A stretch of 64,000 nucleotides of DNA, taken from contig NZ_FNBE01000006.1 of the NCBI RefSeq assembly GCF_900102195.1, positions 247,499-311,498 on the forward strand, in the 5' to 3' direction. This DNA comes from Pseudonocardia oroxyli. Its GTDB lineage: Bacteria > Actinomycetota > Actinomycetes > Mycobacteriales > Pseudonocardiaceae. Numbering within the stretch: the stretch's first letter is position 1; each line of letters opens with the position of its first letter. A program made the translations under genes and the position numbers. Shown one piece after another: positions 33,952 through 42,188 of the stretch. A model generated the notes under the pieces. The model saw nothing but the letters and a program-made list of their open reading frames with translations. It had not been told where the DNA came from and made no database searches.

Positions 33952-35265
33952 CTATCCGGGGAAGGTCAGGTACTTCGGGTTCGCGGTCCGCAGCCGGTCG
34001 GTGATGTCGGCGCGCACCGCGGCCAGCAGCGCCGGGTCCGCCCAGTCGACGAGCCCGGTGCGGATCGCCGCGGCGAGCTGGGCGGTGTCGGCGGCGCCGA
34101 ACGCCGCCAGCCGCCTCGCGTGGGCCCGCTCCTGCGCGGGTCCCAGCGCGATCTCCCGGGCCACGGTGTCGACGACGTTCGCCGCCACCCGGGCGTGGAA
34201 GCCGGTGCGGCCGGGGGTCGGCAGCACCTCCTCGCGCAGGAACATCGCCACCGCGTCGAGCAGCTCCGCCGCGGTGGGGCGGCCGTGCAGATCCGAGGGC
34301 GCCGCCGGCTCGACGGTCGGGTCGCCCGCCGGGTGCCCGAGGGCGAGGAACAGGTCGTGTTCCTGTTCGCACACCCGCCGCCCGATGGCGACGAGCTCGA
34401 CCGAGGGCGTCGTGCCGGAGAGGTGGAACTCGGCCATCGCCCGGCAGCCGACGGCCCAGCGCGCGGTGCCGTAGACCTGCCACCAGCGCACGGCCTCCGG
34501 GTCCGGACGGGTGCCCGCGACCTCGGCGTAGCCGTCGAGCAGATCCTCGAGCGGGCCGAAGCCGCCGACCGCGGGGGCTTCGCCGAAGCGCCAGCACTTC
34601 ACGCACAGCCAGCCGAGGTCCTCGCGCGGGTCGCCGCGGTGCACGGCCTCCCAGTCGAGCACGGCCGCCAGTCCGTCCTCCGTGATGATCATGTTTCCGT
34701 TGCGGAAGTCCCCGTGCACCACGGTCTCCGGGACGTCCGCGGGCCGGTGGCGCGCCAGCCACTGCAGCGCGATCTCGACCGACGGCAGCGGCTCGCCGAG
34801 CTCGTCGTAGGTCGCGCGCAGGTGGGCCAGCGGCTCGCGCGCCTCCAGGCCCGGGACCTCCGCGGGCGGGATCCGGTGCACCCGGGCCACGGCCCGGCCC
34901 AGCTCGCCGGCCAGGCGCGGCCGGACCGCGGCGTACCGCTCGTCGCGCAGCAGCCTGCGCGCGAGGGTCTCGCCGTCGACGTGCCGGGTGATCAGGAACG
35001 GCGCCCCGAGGACGTCCGGGTCGGTGCCGTGGTCCACCAGGTGCGGTACCGGCACGCCGACCCGCTCCGCGGCCGCGATCGACCGCGCCTCGAGCGCCAT
35101 GCCCGCGGGCCGGTCGGTCCCCGGCGGGTCGCGGCGCAGGATCAGCCGCTCGCCCCCCGCGGTGAACGACCAGGTCTCGCGGCTCGCGCCCCCGGTGAGC
35201 CGCACCAACCCCTCGACGTCTCGCCCGAGGCGCGCCGCGAGCCGCTTCTCCAGCTCGGCGGTCAC
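33952..35265 (-). CDS. APH-type phosphotransferase (ACAD10-like) with C-terminal DUF6285
   Basis: A 437-residue protein. Residues about 15-330 are an aminoglycoside-phosphotransferase-like kinase with catalytic HGDFRNGNMI and the metal-binding DWE segment; residues about 345-437 match the DUF6285 domain. Such kinases next to acyl-CoA dehydrogenases are thought to phosphorylate 4-hydroxyacyl-CoA type substrates, as ACAD10/11 do. GTG 35265 overlaps the stop of the dehydrogenase gene (GTGA), supporting a joint role. It is not expected to give antibiotic resistance. Confidence 0.85.
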   Translation of the reverse strand: MTAELEKRLAARLGRDVEGLVRLTGGASRETWSFTAGGERLILRRDPPGTDRPAGMALEARSIAAAERVGVPVPHLVDHGTDPDVLGAPFLITRHVDGETLARRLLRDERYAAVRPRLAGELGRAVARVHRIPPAEVPGLEAREPLAHLRATYDELGEPLPSVEIALQWLARHRPADVPETVVHGDFRNGNMIITEDGLAAVLDWEAVHRGDPREDLGWLCVKCWRFGEAPAVGGFGPLEDLLDGYAEVAGTRPDPEAVRWWQVYGTARWAVGCRAMAEFHLSGTTPSVELVAIGRRVCEQEHDLFLALGHPAGDPTVEPAAPSDLHGRPTAAELLDAVAMFLREEVLPTPGRTGFHARVAANVVDTVAREIALGPAQERAHARRLAAFGAADTAQLAAAIRTGLVDWADPALLAAVRADITDRLRTANPKYLTFPG

Positions 35266-36521
35266 GACCGGATCTTGTTCGGCCCCGCGAAGCCGAACAG
35301 GTAGCCCGCGACCTTGCGCATCTGGATCTCCTCGGCACCCTCGGTGATCCGGTAGCGGCGGTGGTGGCGGTAGATGTGCTCGAACGGCGTGTGGCGGGAG
35401 TAGCCGAGCCCGCCGTGGACCTGCATGGCCCGGTCCGCGGCCTCGCAGACGAAGCGGTTGGCCCGGTAGTTGCACATCGAGACCTTGTCGCTGATCTCCA
35501 TGTGCGGCACCCGGTCGAGCTCCCACGCGGTCTTGCGGACCAGGCCGCGCAGCATCTCGGCCTCGGTCTGCAGCTCCACCAGCGGCCACTGGATGGCCTG
35601 GCGGGTCGCCAGCGGCGCGCCGAAGGTGATCCGCTCGCGGGCGTAGGCCACCGCGCGGTCGATGCAGAACTGGCCCGCCCCGACACCGGAGGCGGCCTGG
35701 CGGATCCGGTTCTCGTGCACGAAGGTCTGCGCCACCGCCAGGCCGAGCCCCTCCTCGCCGAACACGGCCGAGTTCGGGACCCGGACGTCGGTCAGGGTGA
35801 CCTCGGCGTGGTCGGTGGGCATGTTCAGCGTCCACCAGTGGAAGTCCACCGAGAAGCCGGGGGTGTCGGTGGGGACGAAGAACGCGGTGATTCCGCGCCC
35901 GTCCCCGTCGTCCCCGCTGGTGCGGGCGAACACCACGTCGTGGGTGGCGGAGTGCATGCCGGAGTTCCAGCGCTTGGCGCCGTTGAGGATCCAGTCGTCC
36001 CCGTCGCGGACCGCGCGGGTCTCCATCCACGTGGCGTCGCTGCCGTGGTCGGGCTCGGTGAGGCCGAAGCCGATCCGGGCCCGCCCGGTCAGCATCGGCT
36101 CCATGTACTCCTCGACCTGCTCGGGGGTGGCGAACGCCAGCAGCATGTGCGCGAACGGGAAGTTCCCGACCACGCTGGACTCGTTCTGCAGGTCGTTGTG
36201 CAGCCCGAGGCCCTTGTGCGCCAGGTGCTCCCGGATCACGGCCATGTCGAGGTTGGAGCCGTCCCGCCCGCCCACCGACTTCGGCAGGGCGTAGCGCAGC
36301 CAGCCCGCGGCGTCCGCGCGGCGGCGCATCTCGCGCAGCAGCTCCTCCCATTCCCGCCGCGGGGTGCCGCCCGCCTCGAAGTCCGTGCGCGCCCACTCCC
36401 GTCTGTGGTCGAAGAACCGCTCGTTGTCGTCCTGGGCCTGCAGCGGCGCGATCTCGGCCTCGATGAACGCATCGAGATCGTCCAGCGTCTGCGTCAGCTC
36501 CACGGGAAGCGCGAAATCCAC
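35262..36521 (-). CDS. Acyl-CoA dehydrogenase (ACAD10/11-like)
   Basis: A complete 419-residue flavoprotein dehydrogenase. Typical segments are GFGLTEPDHGSDATWMETRAV (FAD/substrate loop, read in two pieces near residues 150-170), RITFGAPLATRQAIQWPL and the C-terminal GGLGYSRHTPFEHIYRHHRRYRITEGAEEIQ box. GTG 36521 follows TAAGGAGATTCC. It is the first gene of a minus-strand operon with the APH-like kinase and ligase remnant. A TetR-type operator precedes it. The chain-length specificity cannot be told from the sequence. Confidence 0.9.
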   Translation of the reverse strand: MDFALPVELTQTLDDLDAFIEAEIAPLQAQDDNERFFDHRREWARTDFEAGGTPRREWEELLREMRRRADAAGWLRYALPKSVGGRDGSNLDMAVIREHLAHKGLGLHNDLQNESSVVGNFPFAHMLLAFATPEQVEEYMEPMLTGRARIGFGLTEPDHGSDATWMETRAVRDGDDWILNGAKRWNSGMHSATHDVVFARTSGDDGDGRGITAFFVPTDTPGFSVDFHWWTLNMPTDHAEVTLTDVRVPNSAVFGEEGLGLAVAQTFVHENRIRQAASGVGAGQFCIDRAVAYARERITFGAPLATRQAIQWPLVELQTEAEMLRGLVRKTAWELDRVPHMEISDKVSMCNYRANRFVCEAADRAMQVHGGLGYSRHTPFEHIYRHHRRYRITEGAEEIQMRKVAGYLFGFAGPNKIRS

Positions 36522-36530
36522 GGAATCTCC

Positions 36531-36548
36531 TTAACGATCGTTCAGCTA
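36531..36548. promoter_or_regulatory. Candidate operator of the acyl-CoA cluster, site B
   Basis: TTAACGATCGTTCAGCTA contains the perfect palindrome AACGATCGTT and lies between the divergent dehydrogenase and crotonase-remnant genes. It shares ATCGTTMAGCTA with site A at 31182-31198. Confidence 0.6.
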
Positions 36549-36584
36549 GGATGCCCCTCGACGAAGGCGCTGGGAAGGGGTCGG

Positions 36585-36988
36585 ATGGACGAGATCCGCT
36601 ACGGGGTGGACGCGGGCGTGGCCACCCTGACGATCGACCGGCCCGCCAAGAAGGGCGCGATGACCTTCGCGATGCTCGCGGAGTTCACCGCGCGCATCGC
36701 GGAGGCGGGCGCCGATCCCGCGGTCGCGGTGCTGGTCGTGACGGGGGTGCCCGGCAGCTTCTGCGCCGGCATCGACCTGGCCGACCCGGCGTCTCGGGCC
36801 CCGGACGACCGCGGGGCGGGCGGCGAGCGCGCACCAAGGAGCTCGTGCTCTCGGGGGCGGGGCGGGGGATGACCGACCAGGTCACGGCCACCCGGGCGGC
36901 CCTGGCCGAGTGCTTCGCATCAGAGGACCACGCCGAGGGGGTCGCCGCGTTTCTGGAGCGCCGTCCCGCCCGGTTCACAGGGAGGTAG
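36585..36988 (+). pseudogene. Enoyl-CoA hydratase remnant (large deletion and frameshift)
   Basis: ATG 36585 opens a crotonase frame (TIDRPAKKGAMTF, GSFCAGIDLADP) that runs for about 80 residues to near 36835 and then loses the family's central part. The C-terminal segment (RTKELVLSGAGRG, FASEDHAEGVAAFLERRPARF) follows in another frame and ends at 36988. About 130 residues of the usual 260 are missing, including the second oxyanion-hole loop and the catalytic acids. The intact crotonase gene begins three bases after its end. Confidence 0.8.
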
Positions 36989-36991
36989 GGC

Positions 36992-37795
36992 ATGTCCGAG
37001 CAGCGGGTCACGATCGCGATCACCGACGGGGTGGCCGACGTCCGGCTCGCCCGGCCGGAGAAGCGCAACGCCCTGGACCCGGCGATGTTCGAGGGGCTGG
37101 TCCTCGCCGGGGAGCGGTTGCGGGACGAGCCGGGCGTGCGCGCGGTCGTGCTGTCCGGCGAGGGCCCCGACTTCTGCGCGGGCCTGGACTTCGGGTCCTT
37201 CCAGGCGATGCGGGACGGGCAGCGGCTCTCCGCGACCGCGGAGCTCCCCCCGACCGACGGGCCCGCCAAGGCCACCGGGCAACGCGCGGCCCACGTCTGG
37301 ACCACGCTGCCGATGCCGGTGATCGCCGCCGTCACCGGCAACGCGCTGGGCGGCGGCCTGCAGATCGCGCTCGGGGCCGACATCCGGATCGTCGCGCCGG
37401 ACGCGGTGCTGTCGGTCCTCGAGATCCGCTGGGGCCTGATCCCGGACATGACCGGCACCCAGGTGCTGCCCGAGCTCGTCGGCCGCGACCGGGCCAAGGA
37501 GCTGACCTTCACCGGACGCCGGGTCAGCGGCACCGAGGCCGTGCGCATCGGCCTGGCCACCCGGGTGGCGGACGCACCCCGGGAGGCGGCGCTGGAGCTG
37601 GCCCGCGAGATCGCCGCCGTCAGCCCGCACGCCGTCAGCGCCGCCAAGCGCCTGCTGGAGAGCTCCGGCCGGGTGGACGTCTCGACCCAGCTCGCGGCGG
37701 AGCAGACCGAGATCGGCGCCCTGATCGGCAGCCCGAACCAGAAGGAGGCGGTGGCCGCGGGCTTCGAGAAGCGCGCCCCCGACTTCCGCGACTGA
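36992..37795 (+). CDS. Enoyl-CoA hydratase/isomerase family protein
   Basis: A complete 267-residue crotonase. It has LARPEKRNALDP, the oxyanion-hole segments GPDFCAGLDFGSF and VTGNALGGGLQIALG, and IRWGLIPDMTGTQVLP, where Asp occupies the second catalytic position. This pattern (long insertion after FGSF, Asp near 150) is typical of the ECH19-like or dienoyl-CoA-isomerase-like subgroup. GGGAGG precedes the ATG. It is the only intact plus-strand structural gene of the acyl-CoA cluster. Confidence 0.88.
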   Translation: MSEQRVTIAITDGVADVRLARPEKRNALDPAMFEGLVLAGERLRDEPGVRAVVLSGEGPDFCAGLDFGSFQAMRDGQRLSATAELPPTDGPAKATGQRAAHVWTTLPMPVIAAVTGNALGGGLQIALGADIRIVAPDAVLSVLEIRWGLIPDMTGTQVLPELVGRDRAKELTFTGRRVSGTEAVRIGLATRVADAPREAALELAREIAAVSPHAVSAAKRLLESSGRVDVSTQLAAEQTEIGALIGSPNQKEAVAAGFEKRAPDFRD

Positions 37796-37812
37796 GCATC
37801 ACGGAGCCCCGG

Positions 37813-38319
37813 CTAGAGGTCGCCCAGGTCGACCAGGAAGGCGACCTCCTCCGGGCTGTACCAGGCCAGTTCCTGGTCCTCGGCCTCGCCCACCAGGAAC
37901 TCCGCGTCCAGGTCGCCCAGGTCCGCCTTGTCCACCACGCCCGCCGCCTCGCGCACGGCGTGCTCGGCCTCCTCGCCGTCGACGTGGACGGCGGCGATCG
38001 CGGACATCGGGACCGAGCCGGTGATCCGGACGGCGCCGTCGTCCAGATCGGGGCGCAGGGTGGCCTCCATGTCCGCCGCGACCACCACCCGACGGGCGGG
38101 GATGTCCTCGCCGAGGCCCAGCTCCACCGCCAACAGCCGCAGCGACGCCCGGGCCGCCTCGCTCATCGCGGCGTACTCGAGCTCCTCGTCGTCACCGGCC
38201 ACGTACGACTCCCGCAGCCGCGGGGTCAGCGCGAACGCCGTCCCGCCGATGGGGTCGAACTTCCCCGTCTTGACCAGCGTGCGCAGCATCGGCCAGGTCC
38301 CGGGGAGATAGATCCGCAC
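37813..38319 (-). CDS. Conserved actinobacterial protein, DUF6912-like
   Basis: A 168-residue acidic protein starting MRIYLPGTWPMLRTL, with a DDEELEYAAMSEAARASL helix and an Ala/Asp-rich C-terminus (AEDQELAWYSPEEVAFLVD). No catalytic motif, signal peptide or membrane segment is visible. It has the length and position of Rv3231c in the M. tuberculosis order and belongs, as far as I can recognise, to DUF6912. GTG 38319 follows AGGAGACGAAG. Function unknown. Confidence 0.7.
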   Translation of the reverse strand: MRIYLPGTWPMLRTLVKTGKFDPIGGTAFALTPRLRESYVAGDDEELEYAAMSEAARASLRLLAVELGLGEDIPARRVVVAADMEATLRPDLDDGAVRITGSVPMSAIAAVHVDGEEAEHAVREAAGVVDKADLGDLDAEFLVGEAEDQELAWYSPEEVAFLVDLGDL

Positions 38320-38328
38320 CTTCGTCTC

Positions 38329-39732
38329 CTACCTGTTCGCCGCTCGCAGTTCGTCCAACGCCTCGTCGACCATGCCGGCCAGCACCTCGACGTCCGCCAT
38401 GCCGTCCCGGTCGCCGTTGAACCCGTAGTACACCCCGCCGTCGTAGCTGGTCAGCCCGATGGCCAGGGCCTGCCCCTTCGCCAGCGGGACGACCGGGAAC
38501 ATCTCCAGCATGCGCGCTCCGGCCGCGAAGAGGGGGAACTGGGGGCCGGGGACGTTCGTCACCACGAGGTTGAAGATGTGGCGCGCCATGCCGCTCGCCG
38601 CCCGCGCCCCGAGCGCGTGCAGGGTGGGCGGGGCGAACCCGCCGATCCGTACGAGGGTGTCCGCGCCGACGTTGCGACCGGTCGAGGTGTGCTCCCGCAT
38701 GGCGTGTGCGACGTGGTGCAGGCGGACGACCGGGCTCGGCTCGCCCACCGGCAGGTCCACGAGGAAGGACGACACCCGGTTGCCGAGGGTGCCCGCCGAG
38801 CTGGGCACGTCCGCGTCCCCGCGCACGGACATCGGGACCATCGCCCGGACCGTCGCCCCCGAGGTGACGGGCTCGCCCCGGGAGAGCAGCCAGCTGCGCA
38901 GCGCCCCGGCGACCACCGACAGCACGACGTCGTTGACCGTGCAGTCGTGCGCCGCGCGGACCGCGCGGTAGTCCTCGAGGTTCGTGCGCGCCACGGCGAA
39001 GCGCCGCTGGGTGGAGACCTCCACGTTGAGCGGGGTGCCCGGCACCGGTCGCGTCGCCGCCCACGCCATGGTGACCAGCTTGCCCGCCATCCCGGCGACC
39101 TTCGTGGCGGTCGCGACGGCGTCCCCGGTGGCGGCCCGGACGTTGTCCGCGATCTCGCCCGGCCGCGACACCGCCTCGCCGATGGCCTCGGCGACCAGCC
39201 GGACGTCCGACGGCGTGGGCCGCGGCATCCAGACCTCCTCGGCCCGCGGCTTCGCCTCCGGCGAGACGTCCAGGATGACCTGGGAGAGGTCGATCGCCGA
39301 GATCCCGTCGACCATGGCCTGGTGGGTCTTGGTGACGACGGCGACGCGCTCGTCGGCCAGGCCCTCCACCAGGTACATCTCCCACAGCGGCCGGGTGTGG
39401 TCGAGCGGGCGCGACATCAGCCGCGCGACGAGCTCGCACAGCTGGGCGTCGGTGCCCGGGCGGGGCAGCGCGGAGCGGCGGACGTGGTACGCCGTGTCGA
39501 AGTCCGTGTCGTCCACCCAGACCGGGCGGGCGAGGTTGCCGGGGACGTGCCGGACCTTCTGCCGGTAGCGCGGGACCAGCGAGATCCGCTGCTCGACGAG
39601 CCGCACCAGCCGGTCGTAGTCGAGCCCCTCGGGCCCCTTCCGGAACACCGCGACCCCGCCCACGTGCATCGGGGTGGTCGGCTGTTCGAGGTAGAGGAAG
39701 GACGCGTCCAGAGCGGAGAGCCGGGGCGGCAT
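38329..39732 (-). CDS. Wax ester synthase/diacylglycerol acyltransferase (WS/DGAT)
   Basis: A 467-residue WS/DGAT enzyme that makes triacylglycerol or wax ester from acyl-CoA. It shows the N-terminal LSALDASFLYLE, the PLWEMYLVEGL strand, the active-site region KTHQAMVDGISAID near residue 142 and the C-terminal NVPGPQFPLF. In the usual HHxxxDG motif the first His is Thr here; the catalytic second His and DG are kept. The position corresponds to tgs3 (Rv3234c) in mycobacteria. Confidence 0.9.
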   Translation of the reverse strand: MPPRLSALDASFLYLEQPTTPMHVGGVAVFRKGPEGLDYDRLVRLVEQRISLVPRYRQKVRHVPGNLARPVWVDDTDFDTAYHVRRSALPRPGTDAQLCELVARLMSRPLDHTRPLWEMYLVEGLADERVAVVTKTHQAMVDGISAIDLSQVILDVSPEAKPRAEEVWMPRPTPSDVRLVAEAIGEAVSRPGEIADNVRAATGDAVATATKVAGMAGKLVTMAWAATRPVPGTPLNVEVSTQRRFAVARTNLEDYRAVRAAHDCTVNDVVLSVVAGALRSWLLSRGEPVTSGATVRAMVPMSVRGDADVPSSAGTLGNRVSSFLVDLPVGEPSPVVRLHHVAHAMREHTSTGRNVGADTLVRIGGFAPPTLHALGARAASGMARHIFNLVVTNVPGPQFPLFAAGARMLEMFPVVPLAKGQALAIGLTSYDGGVYYGFNGDRDGMADVEVLAGMVDEALDELRAANR

Positions 39733-39740
39733 GGGGTGAT

Positions 39741-39911
39741 CCTAGGCCGTGCCCTGCGGGCCCAGGGCCGCGGAGTTCGTGATCGACGTTGCTCCCGGCG
39801 AGGCGGAGGGCCGCGCCGCGGTACTGGACGTCCTGGGCCGGCCCGACAACGCGGCCGGGAGCGACTTCGGCGCGAAAGCCGTGGTCCTGGGCCCGCAGGG
39901 CGCGGCCTAGG
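39741..39911. repeat. 171-bp element with 26-bp terminal inverted repeats
   Basis: The arms begin CCTAGGCC and extend 26 bases with one mismatch (39741-39766 against 39886-39911); weaker pairing continues inwards around GTTGCTCCCGGC. The interior keeps a short open frame with coding-like G/C bias (EFVIDVAPGEAEGRAAVL), perhaps a gene fragment. The right end supplies the TAGGCT -10 box of the methyltransferase gene. Confidence 0.85.
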
Positions 39912-39919
39912 CTGAGCAG

Positions 39920-40669
39920 GTGACCGTATCGCCGAAGGACGCTTTCATCACCGTGTACGGCCGCAAGCCGGTGCTCGAGGCGCTCGCCGACGAGGGCCTC
40001 GCGGTCGACAAGGTGCTGATCGCCGAGGGCAGCCGCGGGGACTCCGTGCGGGAGATCGAGCAGGCGGCCCGGCGGCGGGGCGTGGCGGTGTCGCGGGTCA
40101 GCGCGCACCGGGTCAAGGTGTTGGCGGGCAACGGGCGCCACGACCAGGGGGTGCTGGCGGACGTCGTGGCACCCCGGATGGCGCCGGTGTCGGTGTTCCT
40201 CTCCGACCTCGGCTCGCGGCGACCGGCGTCGGTCCTCGTGCTGGACCGGGTGACGAACCCGTCGAACGTCGGGATGATCCTGCGCACGGCCACCGGCGCG
40301 GGGCTCGACGGCGTGCTGCTCCCCCGCCGCGGCGTCCCCGCCATCGACCCGCTGGTGATCAAGGCCTCGGCGGGGGTCGCGTTCGCCGCGCCCGTGCTGC
40401 GCTCGGGCACGGTCGAGGAGGGCCTGGCGGCGCTGCGGGAGAGCGGGTTCGGGATCTTCGGGCTCGACGCGGGCGGGGAGTCGCTGCTCTCCGCGGCCCT
40501 GCCGCCGCGGGTCGCCCTGGTGCTCGGCAACGAGACCGACGGCCTGTCGGACGGCGTCCGCCCCCTGCTCGACGGCGTGGTCGGCATCCCCCTGTTCGGC
40601 GGCGTCGAGTCGCTGAACGTGGCCAGCGCCGCCGCGGTGGCGGCCTACGAGCTGCACCGCAGGCGCTGA
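39920..40669 (+). CDS. SpoU/TrmH-family RNA 2'-O-ribose methyltransferase
   Basis: A 249-residue SPOUT methyltransferase that methylates a ribose 2'-OH in rRNA or tRNA using S-adenosylmethionine. An N-terminal RNA-binding domain (residues 8-80, VYGRKPVLEAL) is followed by the knot domain with the motifs DRVTNPSNVGMILRTA, LVLGNETDGLS and IPLFGGVESLNVASAAAV. The target site cannot be assigned. GTG 39920 lies six bases after TAGGCT, so the mRNA is probably leaderless. Confidence 0.9.
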   Translation: MTVSPKDAFITVYGRKPVLEALADEGLAVDKVLIAEGSRGDSVREIEQAARRRGVAVSRVSAHRVKVLAGNGRHDQGVLADVVAPRMAPVSVFLSDLGSRRPASVLVLDRVTNPSNVGMILRTATGAGLDGVLLPRRGVPAIDPLVIKASAGVAFAAPVLRSGTVEEGLAALRESGFGIFGLDAGGESLLSAALPPRVALVLGNETDGLSDGVRPLLDGVVGIPLFGGVESLNVASAAAVAAYELHRRR

Positions 40670-40702
40670 GGATCCCGGGCGGGACGTCGTACCCTGGCCC
40701 GC

Positions 40703-41914
40703 ATGGTCCAGCGTCGGTTGCCCCGCCCCAAGGAGATCCTCCCCCTGCTCCGGCCTGCTCCGTTCGTCCGGGACGCGACGGCCCGCCGTCTCGCCCGCGC
40801 CGCGTCGATCGACGATCTGCGCACCATCGCGAAGCGGCGCGCACCCCGCGCCGTCTTCGACTACACCGACGGCGCCGCGGACGGCGAGCTGTCGCTGAGC
40901 CGGGCGCGGGCCGCGTGGAACCGCGTCGAGTTCACCCCGACCGTGCTGCGGGACGTCAGCACCGTCGACCTGGGCCGCGACATGCTCGGCGCCCGCTCCG
41001 CCCTGCCGTTCGCGCTCGCGCCCACGGGTTTCACCCGCATGATGGGCACCGAGGGCGAGCCGGCGGTCGCGACCGTCGCCGCCGAGGCAGGGATCCCGTA
41101 CACGCTGTCCACGATGGGGACCACCACGATCGAGGACGTCCCGTCCGCCGCACGCCGCTGGTTCCAGCTCTACCTCTGGCGGGACCGCGCGTTCGCGAAG
41201 GACCTGGTCCAACGAGCGGCCGCCGCGGGCTACGACACGATCATGCTGACCGTCGACACCCCGGTGGGCGGCAACCGCCGCCGAGACGTCCACAACGGGC
41301 TCACCATCCCGCCGGCGCTGACCCTGCGCACGTTCGTCGACGGCGCGCTGCACCCGCACTGGTGGTTCGACCTGCTCACCACCTCGCCGCTGACGTTCGC
41401 GACCCTGGAGTCCACCGAGGGCACGGTCGCCGACATGATCAACCGGGTCTTCGACCCCGCCCTGACCATGGACGACGTCGAGTGGTTGCGCGGCGCCTGG
41501 CCGGGCAAGCTGATGATCAAGGGCGTGCAGAACGTCGACGACGCGCGGCGGGTCGTGGACGCGGGCGCAGACGCCGTGCTGCTGTCCAACCACGGCGGCC
41601 GCCAGCTCGACCGCGCGCCGGTGCCGATCGAGCTCGTCGAGCCCGCGGTCGACGCGGTCGGCGACCGGGCCGAGGTCTACGTGGACACCGGGATCACCCA
41701 CGGCGCGGACGTCGTGGCCGCGATCGCGCTCGGGGCGCGCGGCGCGCTCGTCGGGCGGGCCTACCTCTACGGGCTGATGGCGGGCGGCCGGGCGGGTGTC
41801 ACCAAGGCGGTGGACATTCTGCGGGGCGAGATCACGCGGACGCTGCAGCTCATCGGCGTCACGGCGGTCGACGAGCTCCGCCCAGAGCACGCCCGCCTTC
41901 GCTCGATCGGGTGA
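40703..41914 (+). CDS. FMN-dependent alpha-hydroxy-acid oxidase/dehydrogenase (LldD-like)
   Basis: A 403-residue flavoenzyme of the lactate/glycolate oxidase family. It has FDYTDGAADGE near residue 53, LAPTGFTRMM, QLYLWRDR, the FMN contact MIKGVQ and the active-site SNHGGRQLD (His/Arg pair near residues 294-297), closing with VGRAYLYGL. It oxidises an L-2-hydroxy acid to a keto acid; the substrate could be lactate, mandelate or a peptide-derived acid. ATG 40703 follows TACCCT by seven bases. Confidence 0.88.
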   Translation: MVQRRLPRPKEILPLLRPAPFVRDATARRLARAASIDDLRTIAKRRAPRAVFDYTDGAADGELSLSRARAAWNRVEFTPTVLRDVSTVDLGRDMLGARSALPFALAPTGFTRMMGTEGEPAVATVAAEAGIPYTLSTMGTTTIEDVPSAARRWFQLYLWRDRAFAKDLVQRAAAAGYDTIMLTVDTPVGGNRRRDVHNGLTIPPALTLRTFVDGALHPHWWFDLLTTSPLTFATLESTEGTVADMINRVFDPALTMDDVEWLRGAWPGKLMIKGVQNVDDARRVVDAGADAVLLSNHGGRQLDRAPVPIELVEPAVDAVGDRAEVYVDTGITHGADVVAAIALGARGALVGRAYLYGLMAGGRAGVTKAVDILRGEITRTLQLIGVTAVDELRPEHARLRSIG

Positions 41915-41958
41915 GCCCCGACGTGCGCGCCGGCGCTCGGGGGTCCAGGCTGCCCGGC

Positions 41959-42183
41959 ATGGGATTCCTGGACAAGGCAAAAGAGCTGATCGGCCAGCAC
42001 GACGACAAGGTCGACCAGGGCCTCGACAAGGCCGGTGAGGCCGCGAAGAGCAAGTTCGCGGGCCACGACGAGCACATCGACAAGGCGGTCGACTTCGCAC
42101 AGGAGAAGACCGGCCAGGGCAACACCACCGCGGCACCGCCGCCGGCGCCGGAGGGCGAGCAGCCGCCGCCCCCGCCGCAGTAG
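41959..42183 (+). CDS. Small Rv0909-type antitoxin-like protein
   Basis: A 74-residue hydrophilic protein starting MGFLDKAKELIGQHDDKVDQ with amphipathic helices (KAGEAAKSKFAGHDEHIDKA) and a Pro-rich tail (PPPAPEGEQPPPPPQ). The pattern is that of actinobacterial proteins annotated as antitoxin, after Rv0909-like members. No toxin gene is adjacent, so a toxin-antitoxin role is not supported here. They might equally be small stress-related CsbD-like proteins. Confidence 0.6.
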   Translation: MGFLDKAKELIGQHDDKVDQGLDKAGEAAKSKFAGHDEHIDKAVDFAQEKTGQGNTTAAPPPAPEGEQPPPPPQ

Positions 42184-42188
42184 GAGCC

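Noticed and set aside
33952..35265. Aminoglycoside resistance gene
   Set aside because: The APH fold here belongs to the ACAD10-like group, is fused to DUF6285 and is translationally coupled to an acyl-CoA dehydrogenase.
38900..39310. Loss of the first His of HHxxxDG in the WS/DGAT enzyme as evidence of inactivity
   Set aside because: The catalytic second His and DG are kept, and THQxxVDG variants occur in this family as far as I recall, so inactivity is not supported.
41959..42183. Toxin-antitoxin system
   Set aside because: Only the antitoxin-like small protein is present; neither neighbour resembles a toxin.
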